Below are positions 8,509 to 17,444 of a stretch of DNA of 64,000 nucleotides, in pieces. How positions within the stretch are numbered: the first letter of the stretch is position 1; every line of letters begins with the position of its first letter. The stretch is from positions 434,001 to 498,000 of the forward strand of contig NZ_JALIEB010000001.1 of the NCBI RefSeq assembly GCF_025755255.1, written 5' to 3'. The translations under genes and the position numbers were made by a program. Under the pieces are notes generated by a model that was not told the origin of the DNA, did not search any database, and saw nothing but the letters and a program-made list of their open reading frames with translations. This DNA comes from Roseobacter sinensis. GTDB taxonomy: Bacteria > Pseudomonadota > Alphaproteobacteria > Rhodobacterales > Rhodobacteraceae.

Positions 8509-9395
8509 CACAGATCACGCTTCTGGACGGAGGCATGGGGCAGGAACTGATCCACCGCGCAGGGGATCGGCCGACGCCCTTGTGGTCGACGCAGGTTATG
8601 GCGGAACACCCCGGCATGGTCCAAGGCGTGCACGCGGATTTCTTTGCCGCAGGTGCCACGATTGCCACGACCAATACCTACGCGATCCATCGCGACCGTC
8701 TGGAAGACACAGCCTTGGAAGGGCGTTTCGAGGCCCTGCACGCGACAGCACTTGCAGAGGCCAAGGCCGCACGCGCGGCACATGGGGCGGGCCGGATCGC
8801 GGGAGGGATCGGCCCGCTCCGAGCCAGTTATCGCCCGGATCTGCATCCCGAGCCGGAGGTGGCCGTGCCGCTCTTCGCCGAGGTCGCCGGGCTGCTGGCG
8901 CCGGAGTGTGACCTGCTGATCCTGGAGACCTGCGCCTCCGTCGCCCATGCGCGCGACGCGCTGGCAGGCGCGCGGACGACCGATCTGCCGGTCTGGCTCT
9001 CGCTGACCGTGTCTGACACCGATGGCACGCAACTTCGGTCAGGTGAACCGCTCGCCGATGCGCTGGAGGTGGCCGCCGGGGCGGATGCGGTGCTGATCAA
9101 CTGCGCGGCCCCTGAAGCCGTGACCGAGGCGCTGCCGATCATTGCTCCGCTGGGCAAACCCTTCGGCGGCTATGCCAATGCGTTTGAGCAGATCACCGAA
9201 GATTTCCTCAAGGCCAAGCCCACGGTCGAGGCCCTGACGGCGCGGCGCGACATGGGGCCGCGCGCTTACGCGGGATACGTCCTGCAATGGGTCGGCCTTG
9301 GGGCCACCATCGTCGGCGGCTGCTGTGAGGTCAGCCCCGCGCATATCGCTGAAATTGCAAGACGGCTGCGGGCCGTCGGTCATACCATCGTTTAA
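8505..9395 (+). CDS. bhmt: homocysteine S-methyltransferase (betaine-homocysteine methyltransferase type)
   Basis: A 296-residue zinc-dependent homocysteine S-methyltransferase. The family start LLDGGMGQEL (residues 6-15) and the zinc cysteines Cys200 (LINCAAPE) and Cys273-Cys274 (IVGGCCEV) are all present. The start is GTG at 8505, overlapping the upstream stop as GTGA, so translation is coupled to the flavoprotein gene. Because it lies between two DMGDH/SARDH-like genes, glycine betaine is the most likely methyl donor, giving dimethylglycine and methionine. S-methylmethionine or dimethylsulfoniopropionate are alternatives within the family. Confidence 0.87.
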   Translation: MTQITLLDGGMGQELIHRAGDRPTPLWSTQVMAEHPGMVQGVHADFFAAGATIATTNTYAIHRDRLEDTALEGRFEALHATALAEAKAARAAHGAGRIAGGIGPLRASYRPDLHPEPEVAVPLFAEVAGLLAPECDLLILETCASVAHARDALAGARTTDLPVWLSLTVSDTDGTQLRSGEPLADALEVAAGADAVLINCAAPEAVTEALPIIAPLGKPFGGYANAFEQITEDFLKAKPTVEALTARRDMGPRAYAGYVLQWVGLGATIVGGCCEVSPAHIAEIARRLRAVGHTIV

Positions 9396-9408
9396 AGGAA
9401 CACTGCTC

Positions 9409-11853
9409 ATGGCTCTGCCACCGTCTCACGCGCGCGTTGTCATCATTGGGGGAGGGGTGATCGGCTGCTCCGTCGCGTATCACCTGACGAAACTGGGGTG
9501 GACAGATGTGGTGCTGCTGGAGCGCAAGCAGCTGACCTCCGGCACCACCTGGCACGCCGCCGGGCTGATCGCGCAGCTGCGTGCGACGGCGAATATGACC
9601 AAGCTTGCAAAGTACAGCCAGGAGCTTTACGGCAGCCTCGAAGAGGAAACCGGCGTCGCCACCGGCTTCAAGCGTTGCGGATCGATCACCGTCGCGCTGA
9701 CCGAGGAGCGTCGCGAAGAGATCTACCGCCAGGCGGCGATGGCGCGGGCTTTCGGTGTGGAGGTTGAGGAAATCTCGCCGTCGCAGGTCAAGGAGCGCTA
9801 TGAGCATCTCAACATCAAGGGTGTGACCGGGGCGGTCTATCTCGACAAGGACGGACAGGGCGATCCCGCGAACATTGCGCTGGCCTTGGCCAAGGGCGCG
9901 CGGCAGCGCGGTGCGCAGATCCTGGAACGCACGCGGGCCACACGGATCGCGCGTGAGGGTAAGCGGGTCACCGGTGTCGACTGGGAGCAAGGTGGCGAGA
10001 GCGGCCATATCACCGCCGATATGGTCGTGAACTGCGGCGGCATGTGGGCCCATGAGGTGGGTCGCATGGCGGGCGTGAACGTGCCGCTTCATGCGTGCGA
10101 GCACTTCTACATCGTGACCGAGGCCATCGCGGGGCTGACGCAGCTGCCGGTGCTGCGGGTGCCGGATGAATGTGCCTATTACAAGGAAGACGCAGGCAAA
10201 ATGCTGCTGGGCGCGTTTGAGCCCAACGCCAAGCCCTGGGGGATGGAGGGCATTCCGGCGGACTTCGAGTTCGACCAGCTGCCTGAGGATTTCGACCACT
10301 TCGAGCCCATTCTGGAAGCGGCCGTCGAGCGCCTGCCGATGCTGGCGGAAGCGGGCATCCATACCTTCTTCAACGGGCCCGAGAGCTTCACGCCGGATGA
10401 CGCCTACCACCTCGGTCTGGCGCCCGAGTTGGACAACTTCTGGGTCGCGGCCGGGTTCAACTCCATTGGCATCCAGTCTGCGGGCGGCGCGGGTATGGCG
10501 TTGGCGCAGTGGATGCAGGATGGCGACAAACCCTTCGATCTGGGCGATGTGGACATCAGCCGCATGCAGCCGTTCCAGGGCAACAGGACCTACCTCTTTG
10601 AACGCTCGACCGAGACGCTGGGCCTGCTCTATCAGGACCATTTCCCGTTCCGGCAGAAGGAAACCGCGCGCAAGATCCGCCGCTCGCCGGTCTATTGGCA
10701 GTTCCTCGACCGCGGCGCGGTGATGGGGGAATTTGCGGGGTGGGAGAGGCCCAACTGGATCGCCAAACCGACGCAGACGCCGGAGTATGAGTACAGCTGG
10801 AAGCGTCAGAACTTCTTTGATAACGTGGCCGAAGAGCACACGGCGATCCGCAACAATGTGGGCATGTATGACATGTCCTCCTTCGGCAAGATCCGGGTGG
10901 AGGGCAAGGACGCGACCGCCTTCATGAACTACGTGGGTGGCGGGCAGTACGACGTGCCGGTGGGCAAGATCGTCTACACCCAGTTCCTGAACCGACGTGG
11001 CGGGATCGAGGCGGATGTGACCGTGACGCGCCTGTCCGACACTGCCTATCTGGTGGTTACCCCGGCCGCGACACGGCTCGCCGATGAGACCTGGATGCGC
11101 CGCCATGTGGGCGACTTCAACGTGGTCATCACCGATGTGACTGCGGGCGAGGCGGTGTTGGCGGTGATGGGGCCGAATTCGCGCGAGCTGCTGAACCTGG
11201 TCTCGCCCAATGATTTTTCCAATGAAGTCAATCCTTTCGGCACCGCGCAGGAGATCGAGATCGGCATGGGGCTGGCGCGGGTCCACCGGGTGACCTATGT
11301 GGGCGAGCTCGGCTGGGAGGTCTATATCTCCTCCGACATGGCCGCGCATGTCTGCGAAACGCTGATCGAGGCGGGCGCGGAGCTGAACCTCAAGCTCTGC
11401 GGAATGCATATGATGGACAGCTGCCGGATGGAGAAGGGCTTCCGTCACTTCGGGCATGATATCACCTGCGAGGATCACGTGCTGGAAGCGGGTCTGGGCT
11501 TTGCAGTGAAGACCGACAAGCCCGACTTCATCGGCCGTGACGCGGTGCTGCGCAAGAAGGAAGAAGGTCTCAAGACCCGTCTGCTGCAGTTCAAGCTGAC
11601 CGAGGCGGAGCCGCTGCTCTATCACCATGAGCCAATCCTGCGGAATGGGGAGATCGTGGGCTATCTTGCCTCCGGGGCCTATGGGCACAGTCTGGGGGCA
11701 GCAATGGGCCTCGGTTACGTGCCCTGTGCGGGCGAGACAGCCGCGGAGGTGCTGGCGTCGGAGTACCACATCGACGTCGCCGGCACGCGTGTGAAGGCCG
11801 AAGTGTCGCTGAAGCCGATGTACGACCCCAAGTCCGAACGCGTGAAAGCCTGA
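9409..11853 (+). CDS. FAD-dependent dimethylglycine/sarcosine dehydrogenase-like protein (second paralog)
   Basis: An 814-residue paralog of the flavoprotein at 6055-8508, with the same order of DAO/FAD domain (VVIIGGGVIGCS, residues 10-21), middle domain and C-terminal GcvT domains. The putative covalent-FAD histidine is again His49 (GTTWHAAGL). GTTWHAAGLIAQLRAT is the more canonical DMGDH/SARDH form. The start at 9409 is chosen because AAAGGAA lies 8 nt upstream; in-frame codons farther upstream overlap the methyltransferase gene. With the neighbouring methyltransferase and first paralog, it could complete a betaine to dimethylglycine to sarcosine to glycine route. A hairpin followed by a T-run lies just past the stop. 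Confidence 0.89.
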   Translation: MALPPSHARVVIIGGGVIGCSVAYHLTKLGWTDVVLLERKQLTSGTTWHAAGLIAQLRATANMTKLAKYSQELYGSLEEETGVATGFKRCGSITVALTEERREEIYRQAAMARAFGVEVEEISPSQVKERYEHLNIKGVTGAVYLDKDGQGDPANIALALAKGARQRGAQILERTRATRIAREGKRVTGVDWEQGGESGHITADMVVNCGGMWAHEVGRMAGVNVPLHACEHFYIVTEAIAGLTQLPVLRVPDECAYYKEDAGKMLLGAFEPNAKPWGMEGIPADFEFDQLPEDFDHFEPILEAAVERLPMLAEAGIHTFFNGPESFTPDDAYHLGLAPELDNFWVAAGFNSIGIQSAGGAGMALAQWMQDGDKPFDLGDVDISRMQPFQGNRTYLFERSTETLGLLYQDHFPFRQKETARKIRRSPVYWQFLDRGAVMGEFAGWERPNWIAKPTQTPEYEYSWKRQNFFDNVAEEHTAIRNNVGMYDMSSFGKIRVEGKDATAFMNYVGGGQYDVPVGKIVYTQFLNRRGGIEADVTVTRLSDTAYLVVTPAATRLADETWMRRHVGDFNVVITDVTAGEAVLAVMGPNSRELLNLVSPNDFSNEVNPFGTAQEIEIGMGLARVHRVTYVGELGWEVYISSDMAAHVCETLIEAGAELNLKLCGMHMMDSCRMEKGFRHFGHDITCEDHVLEAGLGFAVKTDKPDFIGRDAVLRKKEEGLKTRLLQFKLTEAEPLLYHHEPILRNGEIVGYLASGAYGHSLGAAMGLGYVPCAGETAAEVLASEYHIDVAGTRVKAEVSLKPMYDPKSERVKA

Positions 11854-11862
11854 CCCCGCGAC

Positions 11863-11926
11863 GGCCTGAAAGCCCACCGCACCTGCCTGCTCTGATCGTA
11901 GTGCTGGCAGGTCCTGCGGGCTTTTG
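11863..11926 (+). terminator. Hairpin terminator and copy 1 of a palindromic repeat
   Basis: Starts 9 nt after the flavoprotein stop. AGCCC with ACCTGCC (11871-11887) pairs with GGCAGGT and GGGCT (11906-11922) and is followed by TTTT, consistent with a Rho-independent terminator. Its left arm (GGCCTGAAAGCCCACC, then GCACCTGCC) is the same sequence as one arm of the larger hairpin at 48608-48681. Confidence 0.65.
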
Positions 11927-12089
11927 CATTTCGACTTTGAACTACATCGTTTTTTGCTGTCTCCCGCCCGGAGCTCGAACACGAAAAGCGATGCACTTGT
12001 CTCGACAAGACGCCGAAAGGCCCGAGGTCGCTGCCTTCGCCCCGGGTGGCTGGGCTTGAACATTTGTGCCCCATCTGCGAGCAGGCGGC

Positions 12090-12737
12090 ATGAGCGACAT
12101 CTACGCCCCGCCTCAGGACCCGCTGGCCATTCTGCATGAGGATGCCGAAGTGCTGCTGGTCGACAAGCCGGCTGGTCTTCTTTCGGTGCCCGGCAAAGGC
12201 CCGGAGCTGGCCGACTGTCTGCTGTGCCGGGTCCAGGCCGCCTTCCCCGATGCGTTGCTCGTGCACCGGCTCGACCGTGACACATCGGGTGTGATGATCT
12301 TTGCGCTTACCCCACATGCGCAGCGGCATCTGGGGTTGCAGTTCGAAAAACGCATGACGCAGAAGACTTACGTCGCACGGGTCTGGGGTGTGCCGATGAG
12401 AAAGACCGGCACCATCGATCTGCCGCTGATCGTCGACTGGCCGAACCGCCCGCGGCAGAAGGTGGATCACGAGACCGGCAAGCCCGCGCAGACCGACTGG
12501 CGAGTGCTGAAGGACGAGGGCGAGACGGCGCGGATGAGGCTTATGCCGCGGACCGGGCGCAGCCATCAGTTGAGGGTGCACATGATGGCTCTCGGGCACC
12601 CGATCTTGGGTGATGCGTTTTACGCGAGCGGGCTCGCCCGCGACTTCCCCCGGCTGATGCTGCACAGCGAGGAACTGCGGTTCAAGCATCCGCAGGGCGG
12701 CCGGTCCATGAAGATCCGGAGCAAGGCACCGTTCTGA
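12090..12737 (+). CDS. rluA: RluA-family pseudouridine synthase
   Basis: A 215-residue pseudouridine synthase. The catalytic motif HRLDRDTSG carries Asp62, and the RluA-type segments EVLLVDKPAGLLSVPG near the N-terminus and RTGRSHQLRVHM near the C-terminus are clear. There is no N-terminal S4 domain, which favours RluA (23S rRNA U746 and tRNA U32) over RluC/RluD. The start at 12090 gives the usual N-terminus; an in-frame ATG at 12066 would add eight unconserved residues. It is a lone plus-strand gene between a terminator and a repeat. Confidence 0.88.
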   Translation: MSDIYAPPQDPLAILHEDAEVLLVDKPAGLLSVPGKGPELADCLLCRVQAAFPDALLVHRLDRDTSGVMIFALTPHAQRHLGLQFEKRMTQKTYVARVWGVPMRKTGTIDLPLIVDWPNRPRQKVDHETGKPAQTDWRVLKDEGETARMRLMPRTGRSHQLRVHMMALGHPILGDAFYASGLARDFPRLMLHSEELRFKHPQGGRSMKIRSKAPF

Positions 12738-12812
12738 CCTGATCGCCGTGGGCCGTCTGCCGTATGGCTGACGCCTGTTGACGATGCCCGAGGCAATTCA
12801 CCTTAAGCTTGC

Positions 12813-12892
12813 ATCACCTACCGCTGCCTGAGTTGCGTGAAATCGACTCAATAGGTGACAAACCCTGTCTCAGTTCGAAGGCGAAACGCTTT
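12813..12892 (-). repeat. 80-bp dispersed repeat, copy A
   Basis: Aligns without gaps to 39087-39166 in the opposite orientation, with about 62 of 80 bases matching by hand count. Conserved blocks include AGCGTTTCGCCTT, CTGAGACA, TCACCT and AGGTGAT. TCACCT and AGGTGA form an outer inverted repeat around a second, less conserved inverted repeat. It lies in the gap between rluA and the ArsR promoter. No coding sense is evident. Confidence 0.75.
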
Positions 12893-12916
12893 ATTTGCAC
12901 GCCAAGGTCAGGGCGC

Positions 12917-12963
12917 TTGACATGATACTATTCGGTATCATAAAAGGGATACCAAATGGTATC
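12917..12963 (+). promoter_or_regulatory. Promoter with twin operators for the ArsR-SRPBCC operon
   Basis: A consensus -35 TTGACA (12917-12922) is followed by a 16-bp palindrome GATAC-N6-GTATC (12924-12939) and a -10-like CATAAA (12939-12944). A second palindrome of the same length, GATACC-N4-GGTATC (12948-12963), lies 24 bp downstream, before the start codon at 12980. Placement over the promoter is typical of ArsR-type repression. Confidence 0.75.
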
Positions 12964-12979
12964 ACGTTCAGGAGCGCCC

Positions 12980-13297
12980 ATGCCCCCCGTTCAATCCGCT
13001 TTCCGCGCGCTTGCGGATCCGACCCGACGCGACATCCTCGTGATGCTGCGCGATCGCGATCTCACCATCGCTGAGGTCGCCGAGAACTTCGAGATGACCC
13101 GCGCCGCCGTCAAGAAGCACCTCACAGTGCTGAGCGACGGTGGGCTGATCACCACCCGCACCCGCGGGCGAGCGCGCCTCAACACGCTCAACCCCACCGG
13201 CATCGGACCCGTGATGGACTGGCTGAAGTACTTCGACATGTTCTGGGACGACCGCCTCGCCAAACTCAAATCCGAAATTGAAAAGGACAAGACATGA
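12980..13297 (+). CDS. ArsR-family winged-helix transcriptional regulator
   Basis: A 105-residue metalloregulator-fold HTH protein: FRALADPTRRDILVML (about residues 8-23), then a DNA-recognition region TIAEVAENFEMTRAAVKKHLTVL (about 30-52) and a wing (GGLITTRTRGRARLN). No metal-binding cysteine pair is visible, so it belongs to the non-metal SdpR-like branch often coupled to SRPBCC proteins. The start at 12980 is supported by AGGAG upstream; the ATG at 12956 lies inside an operator. It overlaps the SRPBCC gene by an ATGA junction and is probably autorepressed through the two GATAC-type palindromes. Confidence 0.9.
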   Translation: MPPVQSAFRALADPTRRDILVMLRDRDLTIAEVAENFEMTRAAVKKHLTVLSDGGLITTRTRGRARLNTLNPTGIGPVMDWLKYFDMFWDDRLAKLKSEIEKDKT

Positions 13298-13719
13298 CCA
13301 GCCCCATCCTGCGCAAGACGATCTTTTTGAAAGCCTCCCGTGCGGAGGTCTGGGCGTTCCTGACCGAACCCGAGCATCTCGCCAAGTGGTTCCACGCCCC
13401 AAAACAGACGCTGGCCGAAGGGCAAAAGCTGGAACTCTACGGAGCGACCAGCGGCGATCTGTTGATTTGGGGCGAGGTGAAAGTGGCACGTCCGCCTGAG
13501 TATCTGGAGCATACGTTCACGGTGAAACCCATGGGGGATGCGGTGAGCATCGTGAAGTGGACCCTGACAGAGGTGGCGGGCGGTACGCAACTGTCGCTGG
13601 AGCACTCCGGTCTACCGGCCACGGTCGATGGGTTCGGCCTGGTGCTATCACTGGACAAAGGTTGGGACGAGCACTTCGGTCAGATGCGCGAAGCGCTGCA
13701 CGACGCGGTTCCTGCATAG
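13294..13719 (+). CDS. SRPBCC/AHSA1-domain protein
   Basis: A 141-residue START-like (SRPBCC) protein of the activator-of-Hsp90-ATPase-homology type. It begins with an AHSA1-like KTIFLKASRAEVWAFLTEPEHLAKWF and contains the typical ATSGDLLIWGEV strand and a GWDEHFGQMREAL C-terminal helix. The family forms a hydrophobic cavity for small ligands. It is translationally coupled to the ArsR-like gene, a widespread pairing in which the SRPBCC partner is thought to bind or clear a ligand. The ligand is unknown. Confidence 0.87.
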   Translation: MTSPILRKTIFLKASRAEVWAFLTEPEHLAKWFHAPKQTLAEGQKLELYGATSGDLLIWGEVKVARPPEYLEHTFTVKPMGDAVSIVKWTLTEVAGGTQLSLEHSGLPATVDGFGLVLSLDKGWDEHFGQMREALHDAVPA

Positions 13720-13733
13720 TTGAAACCGGAAAG

Positions 13734-13778
13734 CGAGCGGCCGGCGCGCGCCAAAGTCTTCGGGGCTCGGGCCGCTCG
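13734..13778. other. Inverted repeat between convergent genes
   Basis: CGAGCGGCC (13734-13742) and GGCCGCTCG (13770-13778) form a perfect 9-bp stem with a 27-nt loop in the gap between the SRPBCC gene and the convergent GGDEF-EAL gene. No T-run follows on either strand, so a terminator role is only possible. Confidence 0.35.
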
Positions 13779-13829
13779 GCAGCAAATCACTCCCCGTGCG
13801 TAGCTCTCTCCTGGTTATGATCTTCCTCT

Positions 13830-15740
13830 TCAGGCGCTTGTCGCTTCGCCGTCCGGGCTCTCCGTTGGGTCGGCGATCGGCGCCGGCGCTCCGAAGAGGA
13901 ACCCCTGCAGAACGTCGCAACCGAGCTTTGAGAGCATCTCGCACTGCGCCTTGGTTTCGACGCCTTCTGCGGTCACCTCTATCCCCAGCCGGCGTCCGAG
14001 CATGATCACGGTCTCGATGATTTCCAACGACCGCTCCGGATTGTCGGACAGGCCCGCCACGAACGACCGGTCGATCTTGATTCGGTCGAAGCCGTATTTC
14101 CACAGGTAGCCAAGGCTTGAGAAACCGGTTCCGAAGTCATCCATGGCGATCCACACGCCCATGTCCTGCAGCGCGTCGATCTGAAATCCGATGGTGGTGT
14201 CATCGTCCAGCAGAAGTGACTCCGTGATCTCGAGCTCGAGCCGGTCTGCCGGAAGACCCGATGCCGACAGCGCGTCTGCGACCAACTCGGGCAACCGCCC
14301 GCTGCGGAACTGCGCCACGGACAGATTGATCGCGACCTTGGGCGTGCCGGGCAGATCCGCGACTGTCCGCGTCGCTTCTTGCAGCACCCAAGCGCCGATG
14401 TCATCGATCAACCCGATCTCTTCGGCAATTGGGATGAACTCGCCCGGCGAGATCGGGGTGCCGTCCCGCAGCCGCAGCCGCATCAAGGCTTCGTAACCGA
14501 CCAGCTCAAGATCCTCTCCGCTGACCAGAGGCTGATATTCGAGCGTGAATTCGTTCCGTTTGCTGGCGCCTTTGAGGCGGCGCTCGATCAGGTTTCGGCG
14601 GCGAATGACCCTGCCCATGTCATCGTCATAGAGCGCATATTGGTTCCGCCCGGCGGATTTCGCGTGATAGAGCGCCGCATCGGCCTGCGCCAGGGCTTCG
14701 TCCAGATCGGTGCCAGGTTCCGGCAGTGATACACCGATACTGACCGAGCTTGCGAGCGTGCGGTTGTCGATCTGAAGCGGTTCGGAGCAAAGGGTGAGAA
14801 TCTTGCGGACTCGCCTGACAACCGTCTCCGTGTCGGTGGCACGAAGGGCCACGACGAATTCATCTCCACCGAAGCGTGCGATCAGATCGGTCGGTTCGGT
14901 GGCCGCCGTGAGGTTCCGGCCAATCTGTTCGAGATAGCTGTCGCCGACCGCATGACCGTGCGTGTCGTTGATCGACTTGAATTTATCTGCATCCAGAAAC
15001 AGCAGCGCGCTCAACTCTTTCTCGACAATCATTGCCTTGGCGCGGGGCGTAAACTCCGCCCGGTTGAGCAGCCCGGTCAGCGCATCGAATTTCGCGAGAT
15101 ACTCTGCTTCAGACCGGGAGCGTTGGGTCAGCGACCGCTGCATACCATAGCCGGCGGCCGGCACCAGAAACAGGATCGCGCTGAGCATCGAGACGATCAC
15201 ACCAAAGGACTGGAAGCTGTCGGTAAAGTACTGACGGGTCATCGTCTCATCGACGTAAACCTCGACCACACCGTATACGCTTCCCTCCTCGTCGATCAGC
15301 GGAACATAGGCTTCAGCATAGAGATCGGGCCGATCCGGTTTTTCGGTTCCATCATAGACGTCGACCATGGCGATGCGGGTGTCGACGACCTGCCGCGGTT
15401 CTGGATCGAACTCCGTGGCGATACCCTTGGGATCCGAAATGAAGCTTTCGTCCGAAATCAGAACCAGCCGGCCTTGCGCATCGAAGAGCTTGAACCGGAA
15501 GACATCTCCCACTTGGCGTATCTGCCGGATCGCGTTCATCTGTTCGTCGGTGGGAACGCCCGTTGCTATGAGCCGCTGCAGATCCGGCACACGGGCAGAC
15601 ATGTATCCACCCCAGTGGAGCGCCTTGTTGACGGCGTCGCGGCTCACCGCCTGCTGGACACTGGCGACAGCCAGCACGTCGATCAAGGTCCAAACGAGGA
15701 CGGCTGTACCGACAACGGCGGCAGCGAGAAAACGCACCAT
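13830..15740 (-). CDS. Membrane-anchored GGDEF-EAL cyclic-di-GMP protein
   Basis: A 636-residue signalling protein. Order: an N-terminal membrane segment (about residues 2-25), an extracytoplasmic sensor region (about 26-170), a second membrane segment (about 178-195), GGDEF (motif at 291-295, RFGGDEFVV) and EAL (motif at 417-419, YEALMRLR). The GGDEF motif, and the EAL signature with downstream MDDFGTGFSSL and EITESLLL, look intact, so both diguanylate cyclase and phosphodiesterase activity are possible. The start at 15740 has GGGAG 10 nt upstream and places the membrane anchor at the extreme N-terminus; an in-frame ATG at 15800 would add 20 residues. It is a single-gene unit. Confidence 0.9.
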   Translation of the reverse strand: MVRFLAAAVVGTAVLVWTLIDVLAVASVQQAVSRDAVNKALHWGGYMSARVPDLQRLIATGVPTDEQMNAIRQIRQVGDVFRFKLFDAQGRLVLISDESFISDPKGIATEFDPEPRQVVDTRIAMVDVYDGTEKPDRPDLYAEAYVPLIDEEGSVYGVVEVYVDETMTRQYFTDSFQSFGVIVSMLSAILFLVPAAGYGMQRSLTQRSRSEAEYLAKFDALTGLLNRAEFTPRAKAMIVEKELSALLFLDADKFKSINDTHGHAVGDSYLEQIGRNLTAATEPTDLIARFGGDEFVVALRATDTETVVRRVRKILTLCSEPLQIDNRTLASSVSIGVSLPEPGTDLDEALAQADAALYHAKSAGRNQYALYDDDMGRVIRRRNLIERRLKGASKRNEFTLEYQPLVSGEDLELVGYEALMRLRLRDGTPISPGEFIPIAEEIGLIDDIGAWVLQEATRTVADLPGTPKVAINLSVAQFRSGRLPELVADALSASGLPADRLELEITESLLLDDDTTIGFQIDALQDMGVWIAMDDFGTGFSSLGYLWKYGFDRIKIDRSFVAGLSDNPERSLEIIETVIMLGRRLGIEVTAEGVETKAQCEMLSKLGCDVLQGFLFGAPAPIADPTESPDGEATSA

Positions 15741-15878
15741 GAACTGGTCTCCCGGAAACGGCAAACCTGTGACACACAGCCGTTGCGATCTCGTAAACAT
15801 CCCTGCGGACAGTGTGTCGCAGGGATGCGTGGTGAAATGGGTAAATGATTGGCAAAGATGGCTTTGTCGGCGAATGTG

Positions 15879-17306
15879 CTACTCCGCAGCCCAGCCCGAG
15901 ACGGCCTTGACCTCCAGGAATTCCTCCAGCCCGTAGGCCCCGCCTTCTCGCCCGTTGCCGGATTGCTTGTAGCCGCCGAAGGGCGAGCCTTGCGCGAAGC
16001 CCTGACCGTTGGTCTCGACCATGCCCGAGCGCAGGCGGCGTGCCACCCGGCGGCGGCGTTCGTCATCCTCGGTCTGGACGTAGTTTGTGAGGCCGTAGGG
16101 CGTGTCATTGGCGATGGCGATGGCCTCCTCCTCCGTCTCGAAGCGGATGATCGAGAGCACGGGGCCAAAAATTTCCTCGCGGGCGATGGTCATGTCGTTG
16201 GTGACATCAGCAAAGACCGTGGGTTTGGCGTAGTAGCCGCGGTTCAGCCCATCTGGACGGCCCAGGCCACCGGCAACAAGCCGCGCCTCGGACATGCCTG
16301 TTTCGATCAGCGCCTGCACCTTGTCGTATTGCGCCTTGGAGACGAGCGGGCCGATATGCTTGCCCTCATCCGATGCCGGACCCACGCGCGTCGCGTTTGC
16401 GGTCTCGGCCGCCATCTCGACCGCTTCGTCATAGCGCGAGCTGTGCACCAGCATCCGCGTCGGCGCGTTGCAGGACTGGCCGGTGTTGCGGAAGCAGCGG
16501 ATGGCGCCCTGCTTGGCGGCTTTGGGGTGGGCGTCCTCGAAGATGATGTTCGCCCCCTTGCCGCCAAGCTCGAGGCTGACGCGTTTCAGGGTGTCTGCGG
16601 CCGCCTTCGAGATGGCAATCCCGGCGCGGGTCGATCCGGTAAAGCTCACCATGTCGACGTCGGGATGCGCGGAGAGCTGGCTCCCCACGCCCGCGCCGTC
16701 GCCGTTCACCAGATTGAAAACGCCGGGCGGCACCCCTGCGTCATGCACGAATTCCGCAAAGAGCAGGCCGGAAAGAGGCGCGATTTCAGAGGGTTTGAGC
16801 ACCATGGTGCAGCCGGTGGCCATCGCCGGAACCGCCTTGAGCACGATCTGGTTCATCGGCCAGTTCCAAGGCGTGATCAGGGCGCAGACGCCAACAGGCT
16901 CGAGCAGGGTTTTCTCGGTGGCTGTGAAGTCCCGCTCGAAACTGAAATCGTCGAAGGCCTTGAGGAAGCCCTCAAGATGCCAGCTGCCCGCACCGACCTG
17001 CTGCGCGCGGGCGAGATCGATGGGCGCGCCCATCTCCATCGACATGGCCTGCGCCATCTCTTCGGCGCGGGCATTGTAGATCTCGAGCAGCTTTTTCAGC
17101 AGGGCAGTGCGCTCGTCCTTGGTGGTCTGAGACCAGCTGTCGAAGGCGATGCGGGCCGCAGCCACGGCAGCATCGGTGTCGGCCTGCCCGCCGAGCGAGA
17201 TCACCGCGCATTGCTCTTCGGTGGAGGGGTCGATGACAGCGAAGTCATTGGGCGCACTCGGTGCAACCCATTGACCGTTTATGTAAAAATCGCGCTTTTC
17301 CAGCAT
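15879..17306 (-). CDS. NAD(P)-dependent aldehyde dehydrogenase family protein
   Basis: A 475-residue aldehyde dehydrogenase. The catalytic cysteine is Cys279 (GQSCNAP) and the general base is Glu246 (LELGGK); ITPWNWPMNQ and FTGSTRAG mark the cofactor site. The EEIFGPVLSII and GYKQSGNGREGG signatures are present. The short N-terminus and the length match the broad-substrate group rather than methylmalonate-semialdehyde or CoA-acylating types. It is divergent from the peroxiredoxin gene across about 140 bp. The substrate cannot be assigned from the sequence. Confidence 0.9.
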   Translation of the reverse strand: MLEKRDFYINGQWVAPSAPNDFAVIDPSTEEQCAVISLGGQADTDAAVAAARIAFDSWSQTTKDERTALLKKLLEIYNARAEEMAQAMSMEMGAPIDLARAQQVGAGSWHLEGFLKAFDDFSFERDFTATEKTLLEPVGVCALITPWNWPMNQIVLKAVPAMATGCTMVLKPSEIAPLSGLLFAEFVHDAGVPPGVFNLVNGDGAGVGSQLSAHPDVDMVSFTGSTRAGIAISKAAADTLKRVSLELGGKGANIIFEDAHPKAAKQGAIRCFRNTGQSCNAPTRMLVHSSRYDEAVEMAAETANATRVGPASDEGKHIGPLVSKAQYDKVQALIETGMSEARLVAGGLGRPDGLNRGYYAKPTVFADVTNDMTIAREEIFGPVLSIIRFETEEEAIAIANDTPYGLTNYVQTEDDERRRRVARRLRSGMVETNGQGFAQGSPFGGYKQSGNGREGGAYGLEEFLEVKAVSGWAAE

Positions 17307-17444
17307 GGTGATGGTCCTTCGAGTCTAAGGTTGGCGGCACTCTGTCACCCGCAACATGGGGCTGCAAGAGAGGGGATGAAACCCGCCTGTGATGTGATTA
17401 AGTTAACGCCACGAGTCATCAAGAGCATTGCACCGGAGGACACC

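Noticed and set aside
6055-11853. Possible DMSP demethylase (DmdA) because of the GcvT-like domains
   Set aside because: DmdA is a stand-alone GcvT-fold protein of about 370 residues; these proteins carry a full FAD domain with a covalent-FAD histidine, fitting dimethylglycine/sarcosine dehydrogenases.
9331-12285. Very long minus-strand frame opposite the second flavoprotein
   Set aside because: It runs through a terminator and a repeat and shows no family similarity; the plus-strand flavoprotein is clear.
12956-12979. Earlier ATG for the ArsR-like gene
   Set aside because: The codon is part of the second operator palindrome and lacks a ribosome site, while 12980 has AGGAG at good spacing.
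15849-17444. Apparent 500-residue N-terminal extension of the peroxiredoxin
   Set aside because: This part lies antisense to the aldehyde dehydrogenase and ends at a well-placed ribosome site and ATG at 17445 that gives a normal-length peroxiredoxin.
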